A stretch of DNA of 64,000 nucleotides from Leptodactylus fallax (GCA_947044405.1 CAMRHE010000356.1:1116001-1180000); one strand, 5' to 3'. Shown: positions 12,311-23,440, numbered from the stretch's first letter. Translations and numbers: made by a program. Notes: generated from the sequence alone by a model not told the origin.

Positions 12311-12493
12311 AAAGAGAAGTTTAAAGACAATCTGACATTATGATACATTATGTAATACATAATGCCAATGTAAGCAGAGCTTTAAAAGTCTGAATCCCCC
12401 TACCTCATTCATCCTCCCTATCTAGCAAATCTTATGGCTCTACACTTATAACAATCCCACTGCTTTGGGGTAACCTTTGAATTTGCCCTGCAC

Positions 12494-13581
12494 CAGCGGT
12501 CCCCAACCTTTTTTGTACCAAGGACTACTTACATGTAGGCCAGTTTTCCTGTGGCAGGGCGGGGTTGGGGTGATTGGGAAGCTCATAAAAAACACAATAA
12601 AGTGCATATTTAATGATTACATTTATACAGTTCCCCATTCTTTATTAAGGGAGATCTCTCCATATCAAGCATAACTTATTGGTGGTATGGACATCATCCT
12701 TAATAAAAGCATGGGTAGGGCGGAGGGGGCCCTCATTCAATTAGGGGGGGGGGCACTATTACTGTAATAGTGCCCCTTCCCTAGTTAATAACAGTCCCAC
12801 ACACGTAATGTTATGAACTGGAGGGGCATTATAACTGTAATAGTTATCCCCACAGGTAATATCCCCCCCCACAGGTAATATTACCTGTGAGGGTCACTAA
12901 TACAGTAATAGTGCCCCTCCCCTAGTTAATAACATTCTCTGTTTTGGGGGTGGATCAGTTATTAACTGAAGGGGGTGAATATAACTGTTATAGTGCCTTA
13001 ATAGTGCCAATCCCGCCCCCAATAGTCTCCTGTGATTACTGTAATAGTGCCCTAGTAGTCCCCCTCACAGGTAATATTACCTGTATGTGTGTAGGGGAGC
13101 TATTACCTGTGGGGGCACTATTACAGTTATAATACCCCCCCCCCCCCCCCCAGTTCATAACATTACCTGTTTGTGGAGGACTGTTATTAACTGAGGGGCA
13201 CTATTACAGTCATAGTGCCCCCCCCACACACACACAGTTATTAACACTGTAATAGTCTCCCCCATATACTGTAACAATAATTACAATGACATTATACTTA
13301 CCTACTTACTAATGCAGCTCTCCAGGGATCTGTTCTTGCACACATGATGTGTGCATTTTCTATTCTGCTCCCCGGCCCCAGTGGGACCATAGCAAAGGTT
13401 CCAGGAGCAGAATAGACAGAAGAGCAGAATAGACATCCTGTGTGCAATAACAGATCCCGACAGCTGCATTAATAACCAGGTAAGTGGAAAGTGATCTGTT
13501 GGTGTAGGCTACATCAGCAGATCACTCTCAAAAACAGGTCCTGTACCAGGTGCCTGCAGGCCTGGTCTTTGGGGACCTCTG
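12494..13581. mobile_element. hAT-like non-autonomous element, 1.09 kb
   Basis: The termini cagcggtccccaacc and the reverse complement of ggtctttggggacctctg form TIRs beginning CAGNGGTCCCCAA, a pattern known from hAT elements. The flanks ccctgcac (12486-12493) and ctttacac (13582-13589) agree at 5 of 8 positions, all three differences being transitions, which fits a decayed 8-bp duplication. The interior is a minisatellite. There is no transposase. Confidence 0.7.
12730..13265. repeat. Minisatellite of cactattac/gtaatagtgcccc modules
   Basis: Repeating modules such as ggggcactattactgtaatagtgcccc, tagttaataac and acaggtaatattacctgt, with runs of C or G. Many modules are themselves palindromic. 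It forms the core of the surrounding hAT-like element. Confidence 0.85.
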
Positions 13582-13589
13582 CTTTACAC

Positions 13590-13830
13590 CACACATCCAA
13601 GCCCTCAATACTTTCGGCCTTCAACTCAAAAATATTTATCAAATTTGCCCTTTCCTTAACCCCCAGTCTACAAAAAAAAATGGTAGTCCACGCCCTCATC
13701 ATCTCCCATTTAGACTACTGTGACATCCATCTCTGTCACCTCCTATCTAACATATATGCTCCCCTCCAAAACACATTCAGCCCTGCTACCCAGTTAATAC
13801 ACCTGCTCTGTTAACACTGGCATCCCGGCT
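13590..13830 (+). pseudogene. LINE reverse-transcriptase C-terminal remnant
   Basis: A short reading frame contains VVHALIISHLDYCDIHL, which matches the widespread LINE (CR1/L2-type) motif pattern VHALI.SRLDYCN found downstream of the reverse transcriptase core. The preceding residues (IFIKFALSLTPSLQKK) occupy the expected place. The fragment is only about 80 codons, has no catalytic motif, and begins just past the right end of the hAT-like element. It is probably an old 5'- and 3'-truncated retroelement piece. The assignment rests on this short motif. Confidence 0.55.
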
Positions 13831-13849
13831 TTCATTTCTATACTATGTT

Positions 13850-14520
13850 ATACAAATGACTATATTCTGCTGAAATCATTTATTACTTGTGTCTGTGGGC
13901 TCTTTACATGGACATCTGGCTACATCATCGACTCTCCAAATACAGCAGAATTAAGTAAAATAAAAAAGGCTTGTGAGAGAAAGCATTCATTTTGATAGAA
14001 TATTCCAAGCTAAAACAGACAGTGTGTGTATTGGAATAAAAGCAATCACACAGCACAACAGTGCTAGAAAGTACAGCCGTACAGTGGTCACTGAGTGCTG
14101 GAGAGTCTTGTTCATATCCCAGAAGTTTCTCCACAAATGACTCTTTGACACTCAGTATGAATATATTGCTTGCATGGCACTGATAGTACAAAGTCACACA
14201 ATACTAACAGACCACTTCTAGAAGATCGCTTCTATTTACCATGGTTTATAACCTCTAGTACAGTTTTATTGACATAGAATGAATATGACCACTGTCAATT
14301 CATATTGTATGTCTGTGCTACAAGCTACAATGACACTAGTACTAAGACTGCAGGTTAATACTGTCTTAGCATATCATACTATTCATTTAAGCCCTGAAAT
14401 TTGCAATGCCCTTATCAATGGCAATTGTAGCCTTGACTGTGCATAGCTAGATTGATAGTTAGCTGTAAAGATAGATAGCAGACAACAAAAGCCATTGAAA
14501 ATAATGCATTATGTAGTTTT
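13850..14520. other. No gene recognised
   Basis: Unremarkable AT-rich sequence. Confidence 0.45.
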
Positions 14521-14580
14521 AGGCTAAGGCCTCACGTTGTGGAAAAGCTGATTTTTTTTGTTGTTGCAGATTTTGCTGCG

Positions 14581-15768
14581 TTTTTTTTTTTTTTTTACAA
14601 CATATGTTTTATTGGATTTCTCATTACATGAAAGGGATATACATAGATACCACAGATCCGCAAATAAAATAAGAGGGGTAACAAAAGGGGGAAGGGAAGG
14701 GAAGGGAAAGAAGTACAATACATGACATTAAAATATCCAAAAAATCTCTATGACGCAATTAAGAAATCCTATGACGAAAGAGATGAATCTGAATCTGGTG
14801 AAGGAAATTCTTGGAGCCACAGTGACCAAACCTCATGGAACGCTGCAAAGGAACAGTTGTGAAATGCAAATATCTTTTCATACACACAGTGTTGGGATAC
14901 TGTCTCAGCAGTGAATGCGAAGGAGGAGCGGGAGATCTCCAGTTTTTAAGCTTTTAATAAGTTTTGAGTCAGCAAAATATGGAATAGTAACTTTCATTCC
15001 TCTGGTGGATGAGATTCCACCCCTAGAGAAAGCAGGGCCAATGCAGAGTCTAGGTCGATGGACCCTATGGACAATGGAGGAGAGTAGGGAGAAGGTCCTG
15101 CGCCACATGGGGATAAGGTGGGGACACTCCCAAAAAATGTGGATGAGGCAGCCTTTATGATCACAAGATCTCCAACATTTATGATCACAAGATCTCCAAC
15201 ACAAGTGAGACTTCAGGGTATATTATTGTTAGCATAGTAGGGGTAAGATACCAACATGTAAACAATTTAAGGTAGACTTCCAATAAGTTAGTGCATAACG
15301 TGGCCTTCAGGGAAAGTTGAACAGCTTTGGACCAGCTTTGCATGGAAAAGGAGGTTCCAAAATCTTTCTCCGAATTCATTATATGCATTTTATTAGAGAT
15401 CTCCCAGTCATTCAACACATGATCATATAGAAGTCTCATCGACGCCGCCTCCTTCCGCAAGGAGCACTGAGTAAGTCGAGACAGTATTGTAGGAACTATA
15501 AAGACACATAAACCAGTAGCAGGTAAATAATGAGCTATGCACATGTAAGGAAAACACATGGTAGGAGGTAACTTGTATTTAAGTGCCAGAAATTCAAAAG
15601 GGGAAGGGAGAATCACTACCCCACAGGTCCTCAACCAATTTGATATTGTGCCTAATAAAATGTTCCACAGAGAGGTCAGGTATGAGGTAGGCTAGAGCCT
15701 CAAGCAGAAGGGACATCTCCTTATTATCAGGTGTTATGCAAGGAAACCACTAGGTATGACCAAGCACA
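14581..15768 (-). mobile_element. 5'-truncated L1-type LINE with poly(A) tail
   Basis: A T16 run at 14581-14596 is the poly(A) tail on the minus strand. The site duplication tttgctgcgttttttt flanks it, at 14572 onward and at 15769-15784. Minus-strand frames encode the L1 C-terminal region. The target is the left arm of the surrounding MITE, which the duplication identifies directly. Confidence 0.8.
14905..15634 (-). pseudogene. L1 ORF2 C-terminal remnant
   Basis: Two adjoining minus-strand frames resemble the end of L1 ORF2. The upstream one holds LKLFTCWYLTPTMLTIIYP. The next holds CWRSCDHKGCLIHIFWECP, matching the Cys/His-containing CWRC..G...H.WWEC segment of L1 ORF2. In life ORF2 supplies endonuclease and reverse transcriptase for L1 copying; here both catalytic domains are missing through 5' truncation. 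A 20-bp unit (tatgatcacaagatctccaa) is duplicated at about 15158-15199 and repeats CWRSCDHK twice, and a frame change separates the two parts. It is non-functional. Confidence 0.7.
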
Positions 15769-15814
15769 TTTGCTGCGTTTTTTTGAGCCAAACACAGGAG
15801 TAACTACAAAAGGA

Positions 15815-15842
15815 TTTGTAAAGTACAGCGGAATATGTTGGC
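15815..15842 (+). repeat. L2/SINE-type 3' tail, left part
   Basis: gtaaagtacagcggaatatgttggc is the conserved tail sequence (compare gtaaagcgctgtggaatatgatggc at 33839). It is continued after the LTR insertion at 16488. Confidence 0.75.
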
Positions 15843-16487
15843 TGTAAGGGTCTTGCCAAACGTAGCAACTCTGACACTACTGCAGCGGTCTGGGAGGAAG
15901 GACAGAGACAAGTGAGCCCTAATCTCACCCCAGCCACTGTCCCTTCCTACTTGTCTCACTGTCCTAATGACAGGAACAACTTGGAGCCGGTCCCTACTCT
16001 GATAAGTGACAACACAGAACGAAGACAGGATGCACAAACAACAAAAGAGAGGTCAGGAAGCCAAGGGGTCAGTAACAAACGAGCAAAGCAGTACAAAGTC
16101 AAAATCCAAGAGAATAGTCAGGGGCAAGCCAAAGGGTCAGAGAATCAAGTAGCAAAGTATAAAGGAATAGTAAGAGAGCAGGCAAAACACAAGTGAAATA
16201 ACCGGCAACTTGCTGAGAAATGACATCCTGTATATAGAAAGTCTGGGCCACAGATCTGATAGGTACACAGGCTGTCAATCAACAGGCCAGGAAGAGATTA
16301 ACTCTATGCAGTCCAGAGAGAAATGTTCCTAATTACAAGGGTGTGGCGTTACACAGCAAGGGAACTAGGACCATGTTCAGACTGAGCATCAAGAAACTTA
16401 AACAAAGAACCAAACTAAAGACGCCTCCTTCGCCACAGCGTGCGAGCGGAGGGCGGCGCCGAGACCTGAAACGGCAGAGACGTTACA
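15843..16487 (+). mobile_element. Solo LTR, 645 bp
   Basis: Begins TGTAAGGGTC and ends GACGTTACA, so the short inverted ends are TGTAA/TTACA, with the TG...CA boundary usual for LTRs. The 5-bp flank ttggc is present on both sides (15838-15842 and 16488-16492). Joining the flanks gives the tail motif gttggcgctata found intact at 33855-33870. A 5-bp duplication is common for Ty3/Gypsy and some other LTR elements; the family is not identified. No internal gag or pol region remains, as expected after LTR-LTR recombination. Confidence 0.85.
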
Positions 16488-16545
16488 TTGGCGCTATAGA
16501 AATAAAGTTATTATTATTTAATGATTGGGAAATATAAATGAAGAA
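16488..16545 (+). repeat. L2/SINE-type 3' tail, right part with ATT repeats
   Basis: ttggcgctatagaaataaag followed by ttattattattta: the standard end of many L2-like LINEs and SINEs that share their tail. Confidence 0.8.
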
Positions 16546-17589
16546 CTTATACTTCTCCCTTCTGTTTAATCCAGCCCTGGCTTTGGCTAAAAAAATAAAC
16601 ACAGCAAAATCTGAAACAAAAAAAGCAGCGTTTCCACAATGTGAGGCCTTATCCATCAAGGGATGTTCACATCTTAGAGATTTTCGTGTTTGGATTTATA
16701 TACAAAGAGTCCTTAATCAAGAAATTTTTCTAGTCCATCAGGACTCAGCAGCTGAGAGTCCTTTACAGAGAAAGAGAAGTGAATATAGGTGGCTGGGAAC
16801 ATGGACTGAGTCCCCAACCCAGCCAGAGATATGGTCTGCAACTTAGACAATGAGATAAGGACACAAATTCAGCTCTATCTGACAAATTGCTATTAGTAAA
16901 ACAAAGCCATATGTTACACTATATGAAATAACATCCACATAAAACATAACTTTTACTAGTCTACCACTAGATGAACATTCTATTAAAACCTACCGTAGTC
17001 TCTTATGCATACTTAGTTTCTACATTATTGAATAGTTTTTAGAGAACTTAGAATAAGTTTTTGCCTATATTTTTAGGTTCAGACCTAACTGCAGTTTGTG
17101 CCTGACCATATTGATGCATAGACTGCTTCAGTGATTAAAACCAAAAATACATATGCACATATATATATAGAGAGAGAGAGACGGAGGGGGGGCATATTTT
17201 ATAGGATATATTTGTTTTTGGTTTTAATCATTCAAGCAGTCTACGCATCAGTTTTGTCAGGCATAAACTGCAGTTGCGTCTGAACATAAAAAAAAGGCAG
17301 AAACTTATTCTAAGTTCTCTAAAAACTATATAAGAATTTAGAAACCAAGTATGCATAAAATACTGTTGTAAGTTTTAATAGTTAGGGCCGGTTTAAGATA
17401 AAGTGGGGCCCCAAATGCTGATATGCAAACACCATTGTCTTCCAGTGGCAACCCCTATAATAACGCCTCCTTTCTGCCAACAAAAAAGTAATAAAAAGCC
17501 CCATTTTACCACACACAATTTAAATGAGCACCTTTGTACCGCCTAATAGATTTTTGTACCCAGTCATCAGTTATTATAGCACCTCCTTA

Positions 17590-18524
17590 TACACACGTGG
17601 ACAAAATTGTTGGAACCCCTCGTTTAATGAAAGAAAAACCCACAATGGTTATAGAAATAACTTGAATCTGACAAAAGTAATTTGCCAAACTGCATGTTCA
17701 CAAGTCACAAAGCTTCTGGGAGAATGTCCTATGGACAGATGAGACAAAAATCGAAATTTTTGGCAAGGCACATCAGCTCTATGTTCACAGACAGAAAAAT
17801 GAAGCATAGCTTGAAAAGAACACTGTCCCTACATGGAGGAGGCTCTGTTATGTTCTGGGGCTGCTTTGCTGAATCTGGCACAGGGTTTCTTGAATCTGTG
17901 CGGGGTACAATGAAATATCAAGACTATCAAGGGATTCTAGAGAGAAATGTGCTGCCTAGTGTCAGAAAGCTTGGTCTCAGTCGAAGGTCCTGGGTCTTGC
18001 AACAGGATAATGACCCAAAACACACAGCTAAAAACACCCAAGAATGGCTAAGAGGAAAACAGTGGACTATTCTGAAGTGGCCTTCTATGAGCCCTGACCT
18101 AAATCATAGTGAGCATCTTTGGAAGGAGCTGAAACCTGCCGTCTGGAAAAGGCACCCTTCAAACCCGAGACAACTGGAGCAGTTTGCTCATGAGGAGTGG
18201 CCAAAATACCTGTTGAGAGGTGCAGAAGTCTCATTGACAGTTACAGGAATGGTTTGATTGCAGCGATTGCCTCAAAAGGTTGTGCAACAAAATATTAAGT
18301 TAAGGGAACCATCATTTCTGTCCAGGCCTGTTTCATGAGTTTTCTTTTTTTTAAAAATTCAGTTGAAGCATGTTTGAAAAGCAATGTCTGACTTTCATTT
18401 GTTCATGTTCATAGAATTTTTATATGTTATTACTTATGTCAGATTCAAGTTATTTCTGTGACCATTGTGGGTTTTTCTTTCATTACGTAAATGAGAGGTA
18501 CCAACAATTTCGTCCACGTGTGTA
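17590..18524 (+). mobile_element. Tc1-like transposon, internally deleted (935 bp)
   Basis: TIRs begin tacacacgtggac and extend about 90 bp (...acccacaatggt...aacttgaatctgac). TA lies at 17588-17589 and 18525-18526. It is inserted in the AT-rich minisatellite of the composite. The 5' half of the gene is missing. Confidence 0.9.
17717..18298 (+). pseudogene. Tc1 transposase remnant, N-terminus missing, two frameshifts
   Basis: The family cuts and pastes DNA at TA sites with a DDE catalytic triad. The remnant starts at WENVLWTDETKIEIFG (first Asp present), then loses frame at about 17800. It continues as GGGSVMFWGCF..., VLQQDNDPKHTAKN (second Asp) and SPDLNHSEHLW (Glu present, with HSE where PIE is usual), then shifts again near 18215 to reach the normal-looking end GCATKY at 18298. 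The helix-turn-helix DNA-binding region is deleted. It cannot make an active protein. Confidence 0.9.
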
Positions 18525-18941
18525 TATAATAGTCCCTGCTTGCAAATAATATTACACCTTTATCAGTAATAGCTCCCTTATAAATGATAAATAGTGCCCT
18601 GTATCAGTTATTTTCCCCCTTATCAGTAACAGTCACCCCGTAAAAATAATACTGCTCTTTTATTAATAATAGCCCTCTTATAAATATAGTTACCCTTATA
18701 AATAATAGTCCCCATTATCACTAATAGTCCATTTTATAAATAGGCCAACTTAAAAATTATACAATTATACCCCCCTTATAAACAGTTCCCCTCTTATAAA
18801 TAGTAACTCTTATAAATAATAGCTCCCCCCTTATAATGGATGCCTTATATATAATAGCCCGTCTTATAAGTAATAGTTTCCCCTTATAAAAGCCCCCTCA
18901 TATTTAAGTTTCCCAATTATATATAGTAACCCATCCTAATA
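18525..18941. repeat. AT-rich minisatellite (cccttataaataatag units)
   Basis: Units of about 16-22 bp such as ccccttataaataatagtcc repeat here, before the first Tc1 (about 17540-17589) and after the second (20578-20640). One array has been split twice by Tc1 insertion. Confidence 0.85.
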
Positions 18942-20575
18942 CATTGGGTACGGAAAGTATTCAGACCCCTTTAAATTTTTCACTCTTTGTTTCATTGCAG
19001 CCATTTCCTAAAAGCAAAAAAGTTCATTTTATTTCTCGTTAATGTACACTCAGAATCCCATTTTGACAGAAAAAAAACAGAAATGTAGATATTTTTGCAA
19101 ATTTATTAAAAAATAAAAACTGAAATATGACATGGTCATAAGTATTCAGACCCTTTGCTCAGTATTGAGTAGAAGCACCCTTTTGAGCTAGTACAGCCAT
19201 GAGTCTTCTTGGGAATGATGCAACAAGTTTTTCACATCTGGATTTGGGGATCCTCTGCCATTCTTCCTTGCAGATCCTCTCCAGTTCTGTCAGGTTGGAT
19301 GGTGAACGTTGGTGGACAGCCATTTTCAGGTCTCTCCAGAGATGCTCAATTGGGTTGAGGTCAGGGCTCTGGCTGGGCCATTCAAGAATGGTCACAGAGT
19401 TGTCCCGAAGCCACTCCTTTGTTATTTTAGCTGTGTGCTTAGGGTCATTGTCTTGTTGGAAGGTGAACCTTCGGCCCAGTCTGAGGTCCAGAGCACTCTG
19501 GAAGAGGTTTTCTTCTAGGATATCTCTGTACTTGTCCACATTCATATTTCTTTCAATTGCAACCAGTTGTCCTGTCCCTGCAGCTGAAAAACACCCCCAT
19601 AGCATGATGCTGCCACCACCATGTTTCACTGTTGGGATTGTATTGGGCAGGTGATGAGCAGTGCCTGGTTTTCTCCACACATACCGCTTAGAATTAACGC
19701 CAAAAAGTTCAATCTTCGTCTCATCAGACCAGAAAATCTTATTTCTCATAGTCTGGGAGTCCTTCATGTGTTTTTTGGCAAACTCTTTGCGGGCTTTCAT
19801 ATGTCTTGCACTGAGGAAAGGCTTCCTTCGGGCTACTCTGCTATAAAGCCCCGACTTGTGGAGGGCTGCAGTGATAGTTGACTTTGTGGAACTTTCTCCC
19901 ATCCCCCTACTGCATCTCGAGCTCAGCCACAGTGATCTTTAGGTTCTTCTTTACCTCTCTCACCAAGGCTCTTCTCCCACGATTGCTCAGTTTGGCTGGA
20001 CGGCCAGGTCTAGGAAGAGTTCTGGTCGTCCCAAACTTCTTCCATTTAAGGATTATGGAGGCCACTGTGCTCTTAGGAACCTTGAGTGCTGCAGAAATTC
20101 TTTTGTAACCTTGGCCAGATCTGTGCCTTGCCACAATTCTGTCTCTGAGCTCCTTGGGCAGTTCCTTTGACCTCATGATTCTCATTTGCTCTGACATGCA
20201 CTGTGAGCTGTGAGGTCTTATATAGACAGGTGTGTGCCTTTCCTAGTCAAGTCCAATCAGTTTAATTAAACACAGCTGGACTCCAATGAAGGAGTAGAAC
20301 AATCTCAAGGAGGATCAGAAGGAAATGGACAGCTTGTGAGTTAAATATGAATGTCACAGCAAAGGGTCTGAATACTTATGAGCATGTGATATTTCAGTTT
20401 TTCTTTTTTAATAAATTTGCAAAAATATCTACATTTCTGTTTTTTTTCTGTCAAGATGGGGTGCTGAGTGTACATTAATGAGTAATAAAATGAACTTTTT
20501 TGCTTTTAGCAAATAGCTGCAATGAAACAAAGAGTGAAAAATTTAAAGGGGTCTGAATACTTTCCGTACCCACTG
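18942..20575 (-). mobile_element. Tc1-like transposon, near full length (1634 bp)
   Basis: The ends cattgggtacggaaagtatt and the reverse complement of aatactttccgtacccactg form TIRs of about 210 bp. TA lies at 18940-18941 and 20576-20577. The transposase lies on the minus strand. The TIR type gtacggaaagtattcagaccc is familiar from fish and frog Tc1 families. Confidence 0.93.
19159..20197 (-). pseudogene. Tc1 transposase, one frameshift and a stop between the two halves
   Basis: The first 96 codons (19907-20197) hold the paired-like helix-turn-helix and the GRPAKLSNRGRR basic linker. The remaining 247 codons (19159-19902) hold the rest of the DNA-binding region and the catalytic domain. The DDE triad is complete: SDETKIELFG, FQQDNDPKHT and [11 protein letters not shown], with 34 residues between the second Asp and Glu as in Tc1 (DD34E). 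It ends GASTQY, close to the family's usual end. The two halves are in different frames, meeting near 19903-19912 next to a TAG, so this copy cannot give one protein. The combined length, about 340 residues, is normal for the family. Confidence 0.93.
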
Positions 20576-20939
20576 TATATAATAGTTCCTCCCTTATAAA
20601 TAAGAGCCCCCTTATATATAATAATTCTCCGTTATACAGTGTTGGACTGAAGGGCCTTAGGCCCACCAGAGGAACATGCTCTGGGGCCCCACCAAACAGC
20701 TTCTTGCTAATAGCCTACACCACAGCTCCTTCACTGAAGTCTTACATATGTGCTATCTGGTGTTACTGAGTATGATCCCAGTATAGTCAGCCCCTATAGT
20801 ACTGTGCATGTCCCACTAGCGCCATGGCAAGTTTATGCACAGTACTGTATGGGGAATGACATGGCCATGGAGCACTACACATATGTGCAAGATTATAGTG
20901 AGGGAGATGTGATGCAGTCATAGCACACAGAGCTGCCCC

Positions 20940-22130
20940 CCCCCCCCAGTATAATGCTCCACGTGGTATATAATTCTCGGTATACGGTATAAAATGCTCC
21001 CCTGAGCCCTCCACAGTTTCCTCACATGGTATATAATGCTCCACAGTGGACCCACACAGTATAAAATGCTCCCATGAGTCCCCCATAGTGGCCCCACATG
21101 GTATATAAGGCACCACACAGTATAATACCTCTTAGTGGCCCCAGACAGTACAATATACTCCCCAGTAGCCCCACACAATATAATATGCTCCATACAGTAT
21201 AATATGCATCCCACAGTGTCCCCCCAGTATAATGCTTCACAGTGGCCTAACACAGTATAACATGGTCCATAATGGCCTCCACACAGTATAATATACTCCC
21301 CAGAGGGGTTCCCCCAGTTTAATGCTCAACAGTGGTCCCCCACAGTATAATATGCTCCCCACAGTCCCCCCCAGTATAATGCTCTACAATGGCCCCACAC
21401 AATATAATAAACTCCACAGTGGCCCCACACAGTATAACAGGCTCCCCACACTGCCCCTTCCCCACCAGTATAAAGCTCCACAGTGGCCCATGCTAGTATA
21501 ATGCTCCACAGTGCCCCTCCCCAGTATTTTGCCTCACAGTGGCCCCACACAATATATTATGCTCCCCAGAGTGTCCCCCCAGTATAATGCTCCTTAGTTC
21601 CCCCCCGAATAATGCCCCACAGTGGTGCCGCGCAATATAATATGCTCTGCAGAGGCCCCCCCAGAATAATGCTCCACAGTGACCCTACACAGTATAACAT
21701 GCTCCAGAATAGCCTCCACACAGTATAATATACTGCCCAGAGAGGTTCCCCCCAGTATAATGCTCCACGGTTGCCCCACACAGTATAATATGCTCTCAAG
21801 AGGGGCCCCCCAGTATAATACTCCAAAGTGGCCCCAGAGAATAGAAGATGCTCTCCAGAGCCCCCCCCCCCGATTATAATGCTCCTCAGAGGCCTCATAC
21901 AGTATAATATGCTATCCAGAGGGCCCCCCAGTTTAATGCTCCACAGTGGCCCCACACAGTATAATATGCTATCCAGAGGGCCCCCCAGTATAATGCTCCA
22001 CAGTGGCCCCACACAGTATAATATACTATCCAATGGGACCCCCCAGTATAATGCTCCACAGTGGCCCCACACAGTATAATATGCTATCCTGAGTGGGCCC
22101 CCCAGTATAATGCTCCACAGTGGCCCTACT
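20940..22130. repeat. GC-rich minisatellite, about 56-60 bp unit
   Basis: The repeated phrase is ccccccagtataatgctcca, then cagtggccccacacagtata, then atatgctmtccagagggg. Twenty or more imperfect units are present, most regular at 21890-22120. Related sequence on the opposite strand is at 23780-24125, and a shorter one at 46140-46360. Confidence 0.92.
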
Positions 22131-22730
22131 TACTCCCTTAGAGCTATTATTATATTATACTCTAGGGTCTCTTCAGACTCCACAGTATAATAATCGAAGG
22201 CCCAGGGGAGGTAAGGGAAAATAACAAACAGTTATACTCACATTGCCTTACCTCTCCTGGACCTCCTCGCGCTGCTCCGCTATCCCCGCTGGCGCCAGCT
22301 TCCTTTTCTTTGCGGCTGATGTCATGCGTTATGGACCTCACCGCTGAAGCCTGTGATTGAGCCTCAGCGGTTACATGAACACGTGACCGGCCTCAGCGGT
22401 GATGTCCGGAACGCCAGAAGATGACGACGGACGCCAAGGACAGGTGAGTAAAAATGTTTGTTATTTTTGCTCACCTCGGAAAGGGGCCCTGTGGCAAATG
22501 ACGCTGGTTCCCTTTCTGCTATTGATATGGCCGGGCCTGACTACGGGATCCGGAGTCATCAGGCTCCGGATCCCGGGGGCCCCTTTGGAGTCAGGGCCCT
22601 GGGCAATTGCCCCCCCCTAATGCCGGCCCTACAATGTTCATTTAGTGATGGATTAGTAAACATTACGTTTTATGTGGGGGTTATTTAGTATAATGTAAAT
22701 TATGGCTTTCTTTTGCTAATAGCAATTTGT

Positions 22731-22902
22731 TTGTATCTAGTCAATAAAACCTACTTTATATAGGGTCAGCTAAAATTACCTGTATCTGACAAACAGAGCA
22801 GATAACTCAGGTATTTTACATAATACATTGCTTTATCTTAAAATACAAGATTAAATATAATCCTGGAGATGGGTATACCCTTTAAACTTTATTACATCTA
22901 TA

Positions 22903-22961
<59 letters not shown>

Positions 22962-23440
22962 ATATTTGGTATATGTACTGTAGTTGCAGTTGGTGACTAA
23001 TTGATTGAAAGACAAAGGTAACCCCTTCCACATTAAACGAATATAGGCTGTTCCTGCCCATTTCAGTGGGGTCCGTCACCTCTCTGATGTGTATAAAAGT
23101 ATTCTGACTCTGCCCCAGCAGATGATGTCAGGTGAATTGGACATGTTGAATTGCACATTTCTGATCATTTTATTCTCGGGAAAGAATCTGCTTCCAGAGG
23201 TGTCTGGCAATGGCTCATTCCCTTCTCTCCACTTAGAACTAATATACACCCAGCCAAGCTGAATGTACATGTATATAGTGGATCAGGATAAATATCTTTT
23301 GGCTGAATAAGTTTTTGATTAACATTTACTGGCAGTGTACGTCACCTAAAATAATATGAAATAAAGTAATGGTATTTTAAAAAGCAGAAATACATTTTGA
23401 ACATGAAACTGTGTGAAAAATAATACCAACTGTATTGGGT
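22731..23440. other. No gene seen; contains a microsatellite
   Basis: Apart from the (TG)n(TA)n tract at 22901-22958 nothing was recognised. Confidence 0.5.
22901..22958. repeat. (TG)n(TA)n microsatellite
   Basis: A short TG run passes into a long TA run. Confidence 0.97.

Larger units (their letters stand above)
14525..16651. mobile_element. Inverted-repeat MITE (taaggcctcac... ends) carrying three insertions
   Basis: The left arm (taaggcctcacgttgtggaa, then gcagattttgctgcgttttt) and the right arm (aaaacagcaaaatctgaaac..., then gtttccacaatgtgaggcct) are reverse complements over about 100 bp. Between them lie an L1 fragment, an L2-type tail and a solo LTR. After removing these, the two arms lie close together as in an ordinary MITE. 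Confidence 0.8.
17384..22630. mobile_element. hAT-like composite with AGGGCCGG ends, containing two Tc1 copies and two minisatellites
   Basis: The left end agggccggttta...ggggcccc and the reverse complement of the right end, agggccggcatta...gggccc, form imperfect TIRs. Using the intact left arm of the host palindrome as empty site (aacattctattaaaac), the flanks read aacattgt on one side and aac-t, with 4 nt lost, on the other. This fits an 8-bp duplication. Apart from the Tc1 genes there is no coding capacity. The right end region 22270-22620 is GC-rich with inverted ggatccggag...ctccggatcc. It may itself consist of more than one element, since cagtgttggactgaagggcc at 20637 looks like another terminus. 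Confidence 0.65.
16881..22730. mobile_element. Palindromic (foldback) element split by a 5.2-kb insertion
   Basis: The left arm 16881-17150 is the reverse complement of 17213-17383 plus 22631-22730. Examples: gacaaattgctattag against ctaatagcaatttg; agtttttagagaacttagaa against ttctaagttctctaaaaact; gcagtttgtgcctgac against gtcaggcataaactgc. The loop (about 17151-17212) holds TA and GA runs. The right arm is interrupted exactly where agggccgg begins at 17384 and resumes at 22631. No protein is encoded by the arms. Confidence 0.88.

Noticed and set aside
21557..22072. A 171-codon minus-strand frame and several overlapping ones in the minisatellite
   Set aside because: They follow from the tandem unit having few stops; the residues only repeat the unit (WSIILGGPLDSILYCVGPL) in several frames.
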